Source: Selaginella moellendorffii (lineage: Eukaryota > Streptophyta > Lycopodiopsida > Selaginellales > Selaginellaceae). From it: a stretch of 64,000 nt of DNA. Shown here in pieces: positions 19,278 to 31,064 of the stretch. The DNA is taken from contig NW_003314272.1 in assembly GCF_000143415.4 (NCBI RefSeq), positions 2,753,728 to 2,817,727 of the forward strand, written 5' to 3'. A program made the position numbers and the translations under genes. Every line of letters starts with the position of its first letter. Position 1 is the stretch's first letter. The notes under the pieces are model-generated. The model did not search any database and was not told the origin of the DNA. It saw only the letters and a program-made list of their open reading frames with translations.

Positions 19278-21626
19278 CTAGCGCGGCAAAAACGTGTTTG
19301 CGAGCAGGACGTAAGTTCCCGCGCTGGCGGGATCCTGTTCTAGGGCTCGCTGCGTCGCTCGCGCCCCGCGCTCCACATCCCTGTGGATCCGGCACGCATT
19401 GAGCAGTGCGCTCCACGAGGCTTGGTTGGGCACAAAGGGCATTCTTTCAATCAGCTCCTCGGCGGCGGCCAATTCCCCGGCGCGGCCTAGAACAGCGATC
19501 AAGCACGAGAAATGCTCGCGCCACGCCGCCAATCCGTGCTCACTCATCACCCGGAAGAACTCCCGCGCCTCCTTGACGCGCCCCAAGTGGCTGCAAACGA
19601 AGAGGAGGCTCAGGAAGAGCACCTCGTTTGGCAAGGCCGCTTCCATGCCCATCAATCGCAGCAATCCCAGCGCCTCGCCGCTGGATCCAAACTGCGCCGC
19701 GGCGGTGATCATCCCCGACCACGAGACCGGATCGCGATCGGGCATGGTGTCAAACACCGCCTTGGCCTCGCTCACGTATCCATTCCGCGCATACGTGGTG
19801 ACCATCGCGCTCCATGGCACGCAATTGTCCTTGGGCATTCGATCGAACAGGTGCTTCGCGGCGCCCAGCTCCAAGAACTGCCCGTACGCCACCACCATCG
19901 CCAGCGTTGTCACGGAGTTCTTGCACAGCATCGTGTCGTACACCCTCTTCGTCCCCTCCAGGTCGCCATTCCGTGCAAACCCCATGAGCAGAGCCGTACA
20001 GGCCACGACGTCGTGCTCCGGCATCTGGTCGAAGATGCTCTTGGCCAGCTCCAGGTTCGAGGCCCGAGAGTGGAGGTTTATCAGGGCCGTCCACGTCAGC
20101 ACGTCTCGCCTGGGCATCCGCTCGACCAGCTCCACCGCGCCGTGAACATCGCCGTCGATCACGCACGCCTGGACGATCGAGTTCCAGGAGATGATCGTGC
20201 GCTCCGGCATGGAATCGAAGAGCTCGCGCGCGTCGCCCAGCTCCCCATTCTCGCCGTGGGCGGCGATCATTGCGTTGATCATCACCACGTCGTGCTCCGG
20301 CACCGCCCCATCGAAGATCGCCCGCGCTGCTGCGGTGTCGAGCCGCGCCGCCAGCGCCTGGATCATCGAGTTCCACGCCACGGTGTTCCACTCGGGCATC
20401 AAATCGAAGCACCGCTTGGCGCTGTCGAAGAATCGCCCGTGCTGCTGCGCGAAGGCCGACAGCATCGTCGCCCACGTCACCATGTCCCGGCGCGGCATAC
20501 TGTCAAACAGCGACTTGGCGCCCTCCACGTGGCCGCTGTCCGCGAAAGCTGCCAGCATGGCATTCCACGTCACCAGGTGGCGCTCCGGCATTTTGTCGAA
20601 CAGGGCCTTGGCGCCCTCGAGGTCGCCACCCTGCGACATCGCCGCGATCATGGCCGTGCATGCTACCTCGTCCACGAGGGGCATCGCGCGGAATATCCGC
20701 GTCGCGGTCGCGTGGTCCCCTGCCGCCGCGATCACTGTCGCCGACGACACCACGTCCCGCGCGGGCATCCGACGGTAGAGATCCGCCGCCGCGTCAATCT
20801 GGCCGTTGGTGCAACACGCTGCGATCATCGTGGTCCATGACGTGAGGTTTTTCTCTGGAATGGATTCGAACACTTGCCACGCCTCTGCTAGATGCCCCGC
20901 TTGGGCATAAGCATGGAGAAGGGAATTCCAAGACACGGTGTTTTTCTGGGGTAGGGTATCAAAAAACGCTTTTGCTTGATCTACTAAGTGGCCTTGTGTG
21001 TATGCTCTGATCATCGCAGTGAAAGACACAACGTCCCACTCGGGCATATCATCAAACAGTAGCTTCGCTTGATCGAAATCGCCACCCTCGGCATAAGCAG
21101 ATATCATGCAGTTGCGCGAGATCAAATCCCTCTCGGGCATCTCGTCAAACATCAGCCGAGCGCCACGCAAATCCCCGGACTGGGCGCGCGCGCGCATCAC
21201 GGCAGTCCAAGCGATTGGGTTCCAGGAGGGCATTCGATCCAGTAGCGCTTTCGCCCCTTCGACTTCGCCATTGCAAGCGTAGCCCGAGATCAACGCGCAC
21301 CACGAAACAAAATTCCGACAGGGCATCCGATCAAAGTGTAGCTTCGCCTGCTCCAGATGCCCATTCTGGGCATATGCTGCTATGATAAAGTTCCAGGAAA
21401 AAACATTGGGCCTGTGGATCTGGTGGAAGACACGGCGCGCGTCTTCGCTCCTCCCGCACTTGCCATACATCTGGATGAGGAGATTGGCGAGAAATGTGTC
21501 GCTGGTGGCAAGCCCAGCTCGATCGATCCGAGAGTGGAGCCGGCGGCCAAGCGCCAAGTCCTTGGATTCGCAGCAGCGCTTGAGAGCCGACCCAAAATCC
21601 TCCGAGGGTGGCGCGCATGACACCAT
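19278..21626 (-). CDS. Intronless PPR protein built of S-type repeats
   Basis: One uninterrupted frame of 782 residues, with ATG at 21626 and TAG at 19278. After an N-terminal leader (GRRLHSRIDRAG, LIQMYGKCG) it holds about 19 consecutive repeats, mostly 31 residues, of the form D-VVSW-AMI-AYAQ-G-L--AK-LFD-MPER. The C-terminus has an E-like tail (LIERMPFVPNQASWSALLNACRIH) but no DYW deaminase domain. PPR proteins bind organellar RNA sequence-specifically, and this class in lycophytes is tied to C-to-U editing, with DYW supplied by the same or another protein. A nearly pure S array is unlike the P-L-S triplets of flowering plants. No clear organelle-targeting peptide is evident before the repeats. 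Confidence 0.92.
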   Translation of the reverse strand: MVSCAPPSEDFGSALKRCCESKDLALGRRLHSRIDRAGLATSDTFLANLLIQMYGKCGRSEDARRVFHQIHRPNVFSWNFIIAAYAQNGHLEQAKLHFDRMPCRNFVSWCALISGYACNGEVEGAKALLDRMPSWNPIAWTAVMRARAQSGDLRGARLMFDEMPERDLISRNCMISAYAEGGDFDQAKLLFDDMPEWDVVSFTAMIRAYTQGHLVDQAKAFFDTLPQKNTVSWNSLLHAYAQAGHLAEAWQVFESIPEKNLTSWTTMIAACCTNGQIDAAADLYRRMPARDVVSSATVIAAAGDHATATRIFRAMPLVDEVACTAMIAAMSQGGDLEGAKALFDKMPERHLVTWNAMLAAFADSGHVEGAKSLFDSMPRRDMVTWATMLSAFAQQHGRFFDSAKRCFDLMPEWNTVAWNSMIQALAARLDTAAARAIFDGAVPEHDVVMINAMIAAHGENGELGDARELFDSMPERTIISWNSIVQACVIDGDVHGAVELVERMPRRDVLTWTALINLHSRASNLELAKSIFDQMPEHDVVACTALLMGFARNGDLEGTKRVYDTMLCKNSVTTLAMVVAYGQFLELGAAKHLFDRMPKDNCVPWSAMVTTYARNGYVSEAKAVFDTMPDRDPVSWSGMITAAAQFGSSGEALGLLRLMGMEAALPNEVLFLSLLFVCSHLGRVKEAREFFRVMSEHGLAAWREHFSCLIAVLGRAGELAAAEELIERMPFVPNQASWSALLNACRIHRDVERGARATQRALEQDPASAGTYVLLANTFLPR

Positions 21627-21753
21627 GTCATGTCAATCTCGTGCTTGACATTACGTTTTCTTTTCCTCTTTCCACCCACGATCCTTGCGCGACCTCATGA
21701 TCGTCTCCGTGGACACCATCGCGGCGGTCGTCCAGGAAGCTTCCAAGCAGTGG

Positions 21754-21890
21754 CACGTGGCGCCCGTCGCGAAGCTGCCTGGAAGCAGCACCTCCGTCGG
21801 ATATTCCCGCGAGCGCATTCAAAAAGCCGAATATGCGGTCACGACGAGAGCATGGCCCGCCGAAAAAACGCCCGCCGCCTGCCACGTGTC
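21754..21890. promoter_or_regulatory. Two G-box/ABRE elements between the PPR and WRKY genes
   Basis: GGCACGTGGC (CACGTG at 21754-21759) and GCCACGTGTC (21881-21890) are palindromic-core G-boxes about 130 bp apart, close to the PPR start and about 1 kb from the WRKY start. G-boxes are bound by bZIP and bHLH factors. Occupancy is not known. The rest of 21627-22916 holds no gene that I can see. Confidence 0.5.
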
Positions 21891-22427
21891 CCAAAGAAAT
21901 TATTCCAGTGATCATCACTGGGCCATTGAGTGTGTATCATGGCCTGGAATTTCTTGCTATACTGGGCCACTGCCTTATTCTAAGAATATCCAAACAGGGA
22001 GAGGAAAGTAAATCCCCCAGCCCAGAATTTCTTGCAAGGAATCTGGGGCCGGATCACGTTTTCCTGCAAAGCTAGAAAAGAAGGTGGCCAAAGAAAAGCC
22101 TTACAAAAGCAAAAGCTGATGCATTGAAACACCAAAGCTTTGGTTTGCGAAATGGCGATGATCCGATCAGATATCCTAGAGCTTGGTGATGATAAGCTAC
22201 TGCTACTTGGAGATTCAGCTAAGATCTGGCATCTCTTGCTCTCCCAAACTCCAACCTTGGCATTTAAAGTTCCAAGGGGCCACTTCTCCAAATTGCCCTA
22301 TTTTGTATTGTTAAGCGGGTTTTAAACCTTTAATCTAAGCTATATTTTATACCCTTTAGCGGTTTTTAAATGGGGGGAGAAATAGTTAGCCGTCGCTGTT
22401 GAATGGGGGAAGGAAGAATGGGCGATT

Positions 22428-22435
22428 ATATAAAG
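22428..22435 (+). promoter_or_regulatory. TATA box candidate for the WRKY gene
   Basis: TATATAAA lies 482 bp upstream of the WRKY ATG. It is a good plant TATA match and would imply a 5' leader of about 450 nt, possibly containing an intron. Confidence 0.45.
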
Positions 22436-22916
22436 GCGATTGGATGATCGCTGGCTGCTAGCCCCACTTGAGATTTCAACGCTCGAGCACATAAAAAAAC
22501 ATGGAAAAAAATGTAAGTGGGGCAGTGGTTTTGAAGTAGGGTGTGTGTGTTGTGTGGTAGTGTTAGCCATCTGGCTGGCGGACTTCGTTTTGATGCGTCA
22601 CAGCAGCGAGGAAGAAGAGAGAGAGAGAGAAGAGGAGCGGAGATAGGGATGGGCTCTTTCGATCTCCCTTGAATGTTCGCGTCGCGCACGACTTCTTTCA
22701 CCCCCTTGGCGAATCAATGAGCGAATGAAGGCGTGCGACAGCGATCGGAATCGTGAGTCGGCGATCGGTGTATCATCGCCAGGGATTGTGGCGAGAGGAG
22801 GAGCAGCGAGCGATCTGGGTCGGGAATTGGGCGGATTGGGTCTCTTGGGTCGGCGCTGGATTTGGAATTGGACGCGCGCTCGATCCGGGCTGGAGCGATA
22901 AGAGCTCTGGGTGGCT

Positions 22917-25121
22917 ATGGAGTTTAGCAGTAGCGATCAGGGAGGGAGTGTCAAGAGACCCATGGCCTCGATCAGGCCGCTGCTAATGCTGCCTCCTCGG
23001 GCGCCTGGCGGTGGAGCGAGCGCCTCCGCCGGGGCCTCTTCTTTCTTCTTCAAGGCGCCGGATGCGAGCCCCAGCCCCATGACGCTGGCCGCGAGCTTCC
23101 TCATCGATCCGGACAATGAGAACAAGGCTCACTCCAATCTCTTGGGCTCCTCGCAGGATCTGGGCGGCCATGGCCAGCAGCAGCAACAGCACATCGCGAG
23201 GGGCTCGAGCGGCGGCAACGGCAGCGGCAGCTTCGCGGAGAGATTGGCGGCGAGGGAGATGGAGGCGGGCGATAGATCGGCAGTGGCCCCTCTGGACATC
23301 GCCGCCTCCTCCTCCCCCTTCACAATTCCCCCCGGGATCAGCCCCACCACGCTCTTCGATTCGCCGCTCTTCGCGAGCAGCCAGGTATGATCTCTCGATC
23401 GAAATGCTTGCCTTGTTTGCTCGTTTCTCATCTCCAATCTCTCTTCCTCCAGGCGGAGCCATCGCCCACGACCGGATCCTTCCTCATGCCCCCGCCGGTC
23501 TTCGATGGCGGCGGCTCCAGGATGCAAAACCATCGCTCGCCGGAGGCCAAGGTGGAGAGCAATCCTTCCAGCGAGTTTGTGTTCAAGCCAATTGCGAGGC
23601 AGGGCTCGGATTCTTCGTCGCAATCCTTCCCCGGGGTAAGTTTCTTTGCTTGACTGGTTCCTCCCGGGCTTGGTTTGTTGACTGGCACACTCCCCTCCTT
23701 GACTGACCGCCTTGACCGTGTGCTCCTCCCTTTTTATAGCTAGATTTTCTTTTGACTCCGCTGGAGCTTTGTGTTCTAGAGTTTTGGATCACTCGCTCAC
23801 TGGATTGTTTGATCCTTCCTTTGGCAGCTGCCTTTCGAATTCCACCGCTCGCAAGCGGCGCCCATGGCGGTGCCGCTGGGAGCCCAGACGATGATCCCGG
23901 CGGCGGAGTTTCAACCATCTCGCTCGAGGGCGGCGGCTCCAGCTCCATCCGAGAGCCGGCCAGAGCCCCAACAGCAGCAGCAGCAGCAACAGCAAGTTTT
24001 CGTGGAGCGGCCATCCGAGGATGGATTCAACTGGAGAAAGTATGGGCAGAAGCAAGTCAAGGGGAGCGAGTTCCCGCGCAGCTACTACAAATGCACCAGC
24101 TCGGGCTGCCCCGTGAAGAAGAAAGTGGAGCGGTCGCAGGACGGACAGGTGACCGAGATCGTGTACAAGGGCGAGCACAATCACCCGCGGCCGCAAAAGA
24201 GCCGGAGGGGAGGTGGAGCCGGAGCCGGATCATCGTCTTCTCTTCTCGGCGACGATCGAAGCCCGGAGGATCTCTACGCTAGCGCCGCTGCCGCCAGGAA
24301 CTCGGATGATCCATCGTCACCGCTCTCGTCAGGCGAGGACGACGGGCAGCAGGCCAAGAACGAGGACGGTGGCGATGACGACGTCGAGAGCGAGTCCAAG
24401 AGAAGGTGGAACAAAAGTCTCTCTTGCTTGCGTTTCTCACAACTTCGTGATGCAACTGCAGGAGGATTGATAGCGGCGGTGGAGCGAGGGAGGCGGCGGC
24501 CGTCCAGCGGACGATCCGCGAGCCCCGGGTGGTGGTGCAAACGCCCAGCGAGATCGACATCCTCGACGATGGCTATCGGTGGAGAAAGTATGGGCAGAAG
24601 ATCGTCAAGGGGAATCCATATCCGAGGTTCGTTTTCTTCTCCATTCGAAGTTCTCTTGGTGCTTTCTCTTGCTTCTAATATGAACAAGCTTTCTTGTTCT
24701 TGGCAGGAGCTATTACAAATGCACGAACGTCGGGTGCCCCGTACGGAAGCACGTCGAGCGGGCGTCAAACGATCCAAAATCCGTCATCACGACGTACGAG
24801 GGGAAGCACAACCACGACGTGCCGGCCGCCAAGAACAGTGGTGGCGGTGGCGGCGGTGGTGGTGGGCTTGACGGTGGCGGCGGCGGCAGTGGTGGTGGCG
24901 GCGGTGGCGGTGCTTCCAGTTTGCAATTTCAAGCTCTGCAGCAGCAGCAACACGGGAATCTGGGGATATCGGCGACGTCGATGCAAGACCAGATTGCGCA
25001 GTTTGCGAGGCAAGCGGGGCCATCGAGCAGGATGCAGCAGTTTGGAATGAGGCCCAAGGCGGAGCAAGGTGACGCTGCTTCGCTCCAGCCCTATGCAGGT
25101 ACACATTTTGTATGTAATTGA
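22917..25121 (+). CDS. Group I WRKY transcription factor (two WRKY domains)
   Basis: Five exons: 22917-23384, 23453-23635, 23828-24405, 24462-24626 and 24707-25121, giving about 602 residues. The N-terminal region contains [11 protein letters not shown], a Ser-Pro-rich block typical of MAPK-targeted group I WRKYs. Two WRKY domains follow. The first has WRKYGQK and zinc ligands C-X4-C-X22-H-N-H (exon 3). The second has [12 protein letters not shown] and C-X4-C-X23-H-N-H, split by an intron after NPYPR, the classical WRKY intron site. Gln, Gly and Ser/Asp-rich linkers surround them. Both domains keep all key residues. These factors bind W-boxes (TTGACC/T) in stress and developmental genes. Intron 2 holds four W-boxes, suggesting feedback. 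The last exon may be longer: a GT follows codon YA near 25098. Confidence 0.94.
23650..23717 (+). promoter_or_regulatory. Cluster of four W-boxes in WRKY intron 2
   Basis: TTGACT at 23650-23655, 23678-23683 and 23699-23704, and TTGACC at 23712-23717, all on the plus strand within 68 bp of a 192-bp intron. Three reverse-orientation boxes (AGTCAA 25189, GGTCAA 25199 and 25208) lie just after the gene. WRKY proteins bind this motif, so autoregulation is plausible. Confidence 0.6.
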
Positions 25122-26810
25122 TTCTATCAATTCAACCATGATGCTTCGATCTAGAAAACCACAACCAGCATGAAAGTTTGAGCTCCTTAGTCAACGCTGG
25201 TCAAAACGGTCAACGGCTATTTGCTTAGGGTTGTCGAGCGGTCTTTTTGAATGTCTCCACGGTATGGCCCGAGGCTCTTGGAACGGATTTTAAGCCATGT
25301 GACATCAAGCCCGCTCTGGAGGATGCGTTCCAAAGATTTGGCATCTCATCTCTTTGTATGTTTTTGATGTTACCCGAGGATGGATCGCGAACTTTATGAT
25401 AAGATGCTATCTTTTGACTGGAGGGAGTTTAAAGTGTACCAGTATACCAGATTTATACTGCGGGGTAGTGAGTCCCGAGTTATACTGGCCAGAAGTTTCA
25501 AGCCCGTATATTTGTATTCGTGCAAGCGTGAGACATAGAGGGGCATGGCAATGAGACGCTCGATAGTTCCCGAGACCGAAGAGAGTATATTGTACGATTC
25601 CCACCAGGTAGTCTCTCGTTTTTCTGTTCAGATCTGAACCCTTGTTATTTCCCAGGAACGCGTACAAGACGATGCAGCGATTGCTTAAGAACAAATGTGG
25701 TATTTCCTCAACTATGACGACGCCTTTTTATGTGTGCTACAGACCCGTATAGATGAGGTGGTGAGTTTCAAACTCTTTTTTCCTTCTTGAATCTGAATGC
25801 AATAAATTGTTCCTTTAAACATCAGGTTGGTGGGGCGATATATGGATGAGAGCAAAATTATAATAGTCATCACACTCCAGAATAATGCCTTTGCCGGAGG
25901 CCCGAAAATCCCTCTTTTGGAAGTCTTCAAGGATTGAAATTATAATTGTAGGAGTTTGGTTGATCTTCGCAGAGGAGAGGTTGATGAGCACAGAGTGGCT
26001 GAAATGTTGTAAGTCTGTTAACAAGATTTTGTTTAACATCACTTTGGTTAACTCGTGTTCTGTTTCTGTTTCTGATATGATCTTTCATTGTATGTTTTGC
26101 TTGCGGTGAATGGTATGCAGCGAACTCCAGCGCCACAAACATCTCCTTCATTCAGAACCCTTGTGGAGAGGATGCGCTCAGATTAGTACTGTATGCGGCA
26201 TCTTTACGTGAAAGCCTCCAGGATCTCCCTCTGGACAAAGTCAAGATCAAGAGCTGAAGCAATCGCAGGCCATGAAATTTAATGGAGAAAGTCGATCACC
26301 ACACAGCAAAACACGGGGCTCATGATCCGAGCAGAGATCATTTGGTGGCAGTTATTGTATGTGATTAATTTTATCTATTCGACCCGGTTTTCCCAGTCAA
26401 TTCTCCCCGAGTTATACTGTCCAGAAGCTTCAAGCCCGTGTCTTTGCATTGCCTGTTAAAGAGAGACATGCAGTGAGACGCTCAAAAATTCCCCCCTGTT
26501 CTTTCCCAGGAACGCATGCTTCAGAACATATATATTGTCTTTCCTCAATCAAGTATCGCAAAACTTGTTCTTCTTAACATCAGGGCTTGGTGGAATCTAT
26601 GGTGGGGCGATATATGGATTGGAGCAAATTATAGTCATCACTAATTGCAGGACAAGAACTGTTCTTCCCGCAGAGGAGAGGTTCATGAGCACAGAGCGCC
26701 TGTCTTTTCTAAACGACACTTTGGTTACATCATGATGTTCTGATCCCCTGGGGTGAGCAAATCTTTCATCGTTTTATTAACTGTGCGCTTGCAGTGAATG
26801 AATGCCAAAC
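25095..26810 (+). repeat. Diverged direct duplication downstream of the WRKY gene
   Basis: Segment 1 (about 25095-26130) and segment 2 (about 26350-26810) share ordered blocks: TTGTATGTAATTGATTCTATC / TTGTATGTGATTAATTTTATC, CGAGTTATACTG.CCAGAAG, GGTGGGGCGATATATGGAT, and CGCAGAGGAGAGGTT.ATGAGCACAGAG. Segment 2 lacks several internal pieces. The start of segment 1 overlaps the WRKY stop region. No protein family was recognised in either copy; they may be UTR or remnants of a gene tail. Confidence 0.7.
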
Positions 26811-27010
26811 TCCCGAGCCGCAAATACCAAAGAGCAAAAGACCGTAAAAGAAGAGAACAGAGATCATCAGCTCATCGTGACGTAGCCACTACCACAGTAG
26901 GATCACACTCACTCAATCAATGAGCCTTGAACTTAAAACACGAGAAGCGAACATCCTTAACGCAAACGAGGCATATATAACAAAAAATGATCGTGACTAT
27001 CTACAGTGTT

Positions 27011-30000
27011 TCACCTCTTGTACTTAAACCGGACCTTTAGCAGGAACCTTAGCTGGATCTGCACAACGACAAGGAAAGAATTTAAGCACCCACAGAAGAA
27101 GCGCTAAGAAACACTACAAACCTGTGAGGTACTGTACACAATGAACTCGTTGTACAGCAAGTCGCTGCGAACTTGAGACGGCACAGGACGCCCGCACGGG
27201 ACAACGACTCCATCGTCAAACTCCTTGAATTCGCTGGGATCGGGCATTGTCCTCCCGACTCCTTTCGTGGCCATGTATCCAGCCGGAGGCTTCTCCATGT
27301 ACTGATTGAAAGCGGGGCGTTAGAGAAGCTTTCCGCAGAGCCTGTTGCTTGAATAAATATATATACCTGTGCGTGTGTATACTCTTTAATGTCTCCAAGA
27401 GCAACCTCGGACAGTAGCATCAGCCCCACTGGATTGGACCTGTTCGTGAAGCAGTACTGCGCGCTCTTACTCACCAGGTCCGCAAAGTACACACCTTTGC
27501 CAAACTACAAAAACGTGACAGATAAGAGCTAAATGAGTCGGTTTGGAATACTAGACAGTGTACCATATAGCCAGTAGCCGGTGCTTCAGGAGGGGCTATC
27601 CGTAAGCCTTGGCTCAAAATTCCCACGAAGTTTGTAGTGCGTGAACCTTTTCATCACAAACAGGAGCCGTCAAGACAATGCCTCATTGAGGACAAACGTA
27701 CCGTGCCATAGCAGCATACGATTCTTAAGCGTTGATTTCATTGGAGCGTACAGATCGTGCTCTCCATCTCTACTGACAACAAAAACGTCCTCGACTTCCA
27801 GTCCCCATTCCTACAAAAACAACATTTATCAGGCGATAGTCGAGACAGAAAGTGAAGTCCATACCGTATGAGTTGGTGCGTGAGTCCTTTCCAGGTAGTT
27901 CTTAACGAGCTCAAACTCGGGGCTATCATGTGGAACTGGCGAAACAGCGCACTTGAGCTTCTTGTAATGCACGTCCAGTGGATCCGACTCATCATCTTCA
28001 TCCGCAGACTTAATGAGCTGCGACGCAATTTCAATGTCCCTCAATGCCTCAAGCATTTGAATCTGCAAACGAAAAGAGTTTAGCTTTAAGCTCCGGTGTT
28101 TGATGGTTAAGCTCACCTTCGTTTTCAGAACATCCTCGTCGTCTATTAGAGTCGGGTGAGTCGAAGGGATCAGAGTGTTGAATTGGTTGCTTCCGTCAAT
28201 AAGTTCTACTTGACGCCGAGGATCTTGTTGCTCTCGCTTTAACACGTTTTGTATACGGGTGAGCACATCAAATCCTGAACGAAACAATAGATAAGAAATC
28301 TACGAACACCACAATCGTACCCTTTGCAATGTGTGCTTTGGTCAGTTTCCCAAGTGGCATTTCATTTGGATTAATTTCGAACTCCAACATGGCGGACCTT
28401 CAAAGAGCAAACACAGTAACTAAAAAAACCACGAGTAAAAGCAGAAGACTTACTTGTATGTCTCAATGTCAAAGAGCATCTTCATCAAGCTGACAACCCT
28501 CGGATGAAGGTTGCTCTTTGATCCAGAAACAGTAGCTAACTCTTTCTGAGGTGCTTCATCAGCTCCATAGTCCTGCAACACACGAGCTAAATCAAAAACG
28601 GAGAGAGAGAGAGAGAGAGAGAGAAGACAGGTTCTTACGATTTCTACGGGATAATATTTTCCTGGGACTTTCTGAAACCCCGTCTTTCGCACCCATGAGT
28701 GCCATTCATTCCCCGTCTTATCCAGAAATCCCTTCTCGAACTCTTCTATGGCCCCTTGTTTTGAGAAAGCCTCCAGTTTCGTGTGCCCCCTCTCAGAAGC
28801 AACACGACCCCATTTTCGAAAGACATAGCAAGCATTTCCCTTGTCTTCTTCGATAATTTGGAGCACGTAACAACTGTAAAGTCATATCTCAAGTCAGGAT
28901 CATCACAAAACATAGAAAGATGCACCTGTTTCTTCCAGTCGAGATGTCAGACTTATTCAAAGTCACAGAATATATCACGCTCCCGGATTCCAAAACGTGG
29001 CCTTTATCTTGCATTTCGGAGTCTTCATGCACGGCACTCCGACCTTTAACTTTCACTTTCGTCATTGCAGTACTCGTACGCGAAGATTCAAGTCGATAGT
29101 CTTTGAGCGGCAATCGCTTTTTCATCTTCATGCATTCCGTTAAATATCTCTCCGCCACAGCCGGAATTCCGAGTTGTCTGCGAGTTAAACTTGTAAGATT
29201 CCAATCTTCCAACCCTTGCGCACCTTAGGCTTTCGTCCTTAAAAAATTCCGCTTCGGTAGAAATTATAGCGGTGACGCCTACGCGATTAGATGAGCGTTA
29301 GTACTTCAAACACCTCACCTCAGTTGAAACTTATGCCTCACCTGGATCCATGGTCTTGTGGACAACACCTTTTGCCTCTTCTATGAGTGCCTTCCACTCA
29401 TCCTGCATTACTAGCATTTTCAGGAAAATGTTGACCAGAAAAAGTACAAACCTGAGTTTTTTCCTGCATGGCTCCGAAAAAGAAAACATGAAGTCCCCGG
29501 AGGAAATGCGCTTCAGAATTGAGATTTTTAGTAGACGGCCTCAGCAGCCGTGGTTCTTTTGGTGTCTTCTGGGTTTTGTTCCACTGCGGTAAAACACGAG
29601 GTCAGAACACAATACAACTTAAACATAAACAAAATAGACTAGCTTGTCTGAGGAATGGATTCGTCGAGCCTTTGGGAATATTCCATTTCGCTTGACGCTG
29701 GACTTCTGATGTCTTGAAGTTACATCTGCTCCACTCTGAAAGGTGGCCTTGGCAGGAGTACATTCCTCCTGAGTAAAGCAGAGGGCCGCCACACTGCGGA
29801 CAAGGTTTGAAAGGTCCAAACATCATCCCATCGGCACTGCAAGAAGCGCAAAGTTAAATCAACTCGATGCCGTCTAAGACGTACCAGCGCTCGCGAATCT
29901 CTTTGTCCGATTTAGACATGGCTCCGTTGTTGATCTCGAGCATCTCTTTCATTTCATCGAGTGAGACGTTCCTTTGCAAGTCATCCTGAAGACTCCAGAG

Positions 30001-31064
30001 TGCCTTTGTCTGTTGCTCCATTTTCTTCTCAAAGTCGTCTGACACTTTTTGCTTCTTCTTCTTTGAGCTTTGATCATCACCGGACGCTTCCGACTGCCGC
30101 TTTGCCTTCTTCTCTTCCTGTTGCTTCTCCTGTTCCTCTTCCTTCTCTTCTTTGATTTCTTCCTTGTTTTCTGTTAAGACTGGTCTTAAACACTAAAACG
30201 AAAGTTGAAACAAGAAGCTACCTTGTGTGGGTTTTAGGAAAGGCTCAACAGCGTCGTGAACGACCTTCTGCTCCGACTCATCAAGCGTGTCCCATCCGTC
30301 AAGCTCCTCGATGGGCTGATCCCAGGCAAAAAATTCCACGAAGCACTTGGCATGCCTGAAGGTCGGACTCCTGTACTTCTCATTCTCCACAGTGGAAATG
30401 CGAGCCTACACACAGCACTGCACAAATTTAGCGTTGCCAAGGAGCATCTACAAAAGCTTACCTCTCCTTTTACTAGCTTCTCCTTGCAAACTCGGCATAT
30501 CGCTCGAGAAGCCTTGGCAATCTCGATGGTGTGTTCAAAGCTCGATGTCTCCTCTTCTTGTTCTGTCTTCTGTTTCCCTTTCTCTTTCTTTCCTTTCTTC
30601 TTGCTCTTACTCGGCAAATCCTCCGCAGGCGCTGCCGCCTCCTCGATTTCTTCCTCATTATCTTCCAGCGCTCCTGCTTCATCACCTTCGATGTACTTCC
30701 GCAGTTTCTTTTGATCTCCCCAGCGCAAGTTATCGAATCCGTCCACATCCTCTATCCTGAGCAATCCAAAAGAAAAAAGGAGAAAGAAAGCTCAAACCTT
30801 TCCGCAATCTAAAAAACAAACGTACGAAGAGATGGTGTTCTTCTTCACCGCGATGCATGAGTAGTGGTGCCAAACCTACATTCTCCAAGGATGAGCTAGA
30901 AAAAACCAAGAACAAGCACTTACAGGGATCCATCCGTCAAATTTTGGCGATTCAACCATCCTCCCAAGGCGCAGCTCATCCTTGTCGATCTTTTCGTGGC
31001 AGGCGCCGCAGGCCGCGCGCGATGATTTGGCGTACTCCGCCCTCCATGGATGATCCGGCTCCAT
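27011..31064 (-). CDS. PARP1: Poly(ADP-ribose) polymerase 1 (PARP1)
   Basis: Multi-exon gene with ATG at 31064 ([14 protein letters not shown]) and TGA at 27011-27013 (ending [13 protein letters not shown]). Domains in order: zinc finger 1 ([18 protein letters not shown], then WHHYSC); zinc finger 2 ([14 protein letters not shown], then [10 protein letters not shown]) near 30.5-30.3 kb; PADR1/zinc 3 ([17 protein letters not shown]) near 29.75 kb; BRCT near 29.5-29.2 kb; WGR ([10 protein letters not shown]) near 28.8 kb; the helical regulatory domain ([15 protein letters not shown]) near 28.5 kb; and the ART domain from 28.0 kb. The catalytic triad is kept: [22 protein letters not shown] and LYNEFIVY. 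The enzyme is nuclear, is activated by DNA breaks and makes poly(ADP-ribose) from NAD. It is divergent with the ARR gene (677 bp between starts). It appears complete. Confidence 0.95.

Noticed and set aside
19399-20840. Plus-strand frames of 248 and 442 codons across the first PPR gene
   Set aside because: They are antisense shadows of the high-GC PPR repeats; the minus-strand product is clearly a PPR protein.
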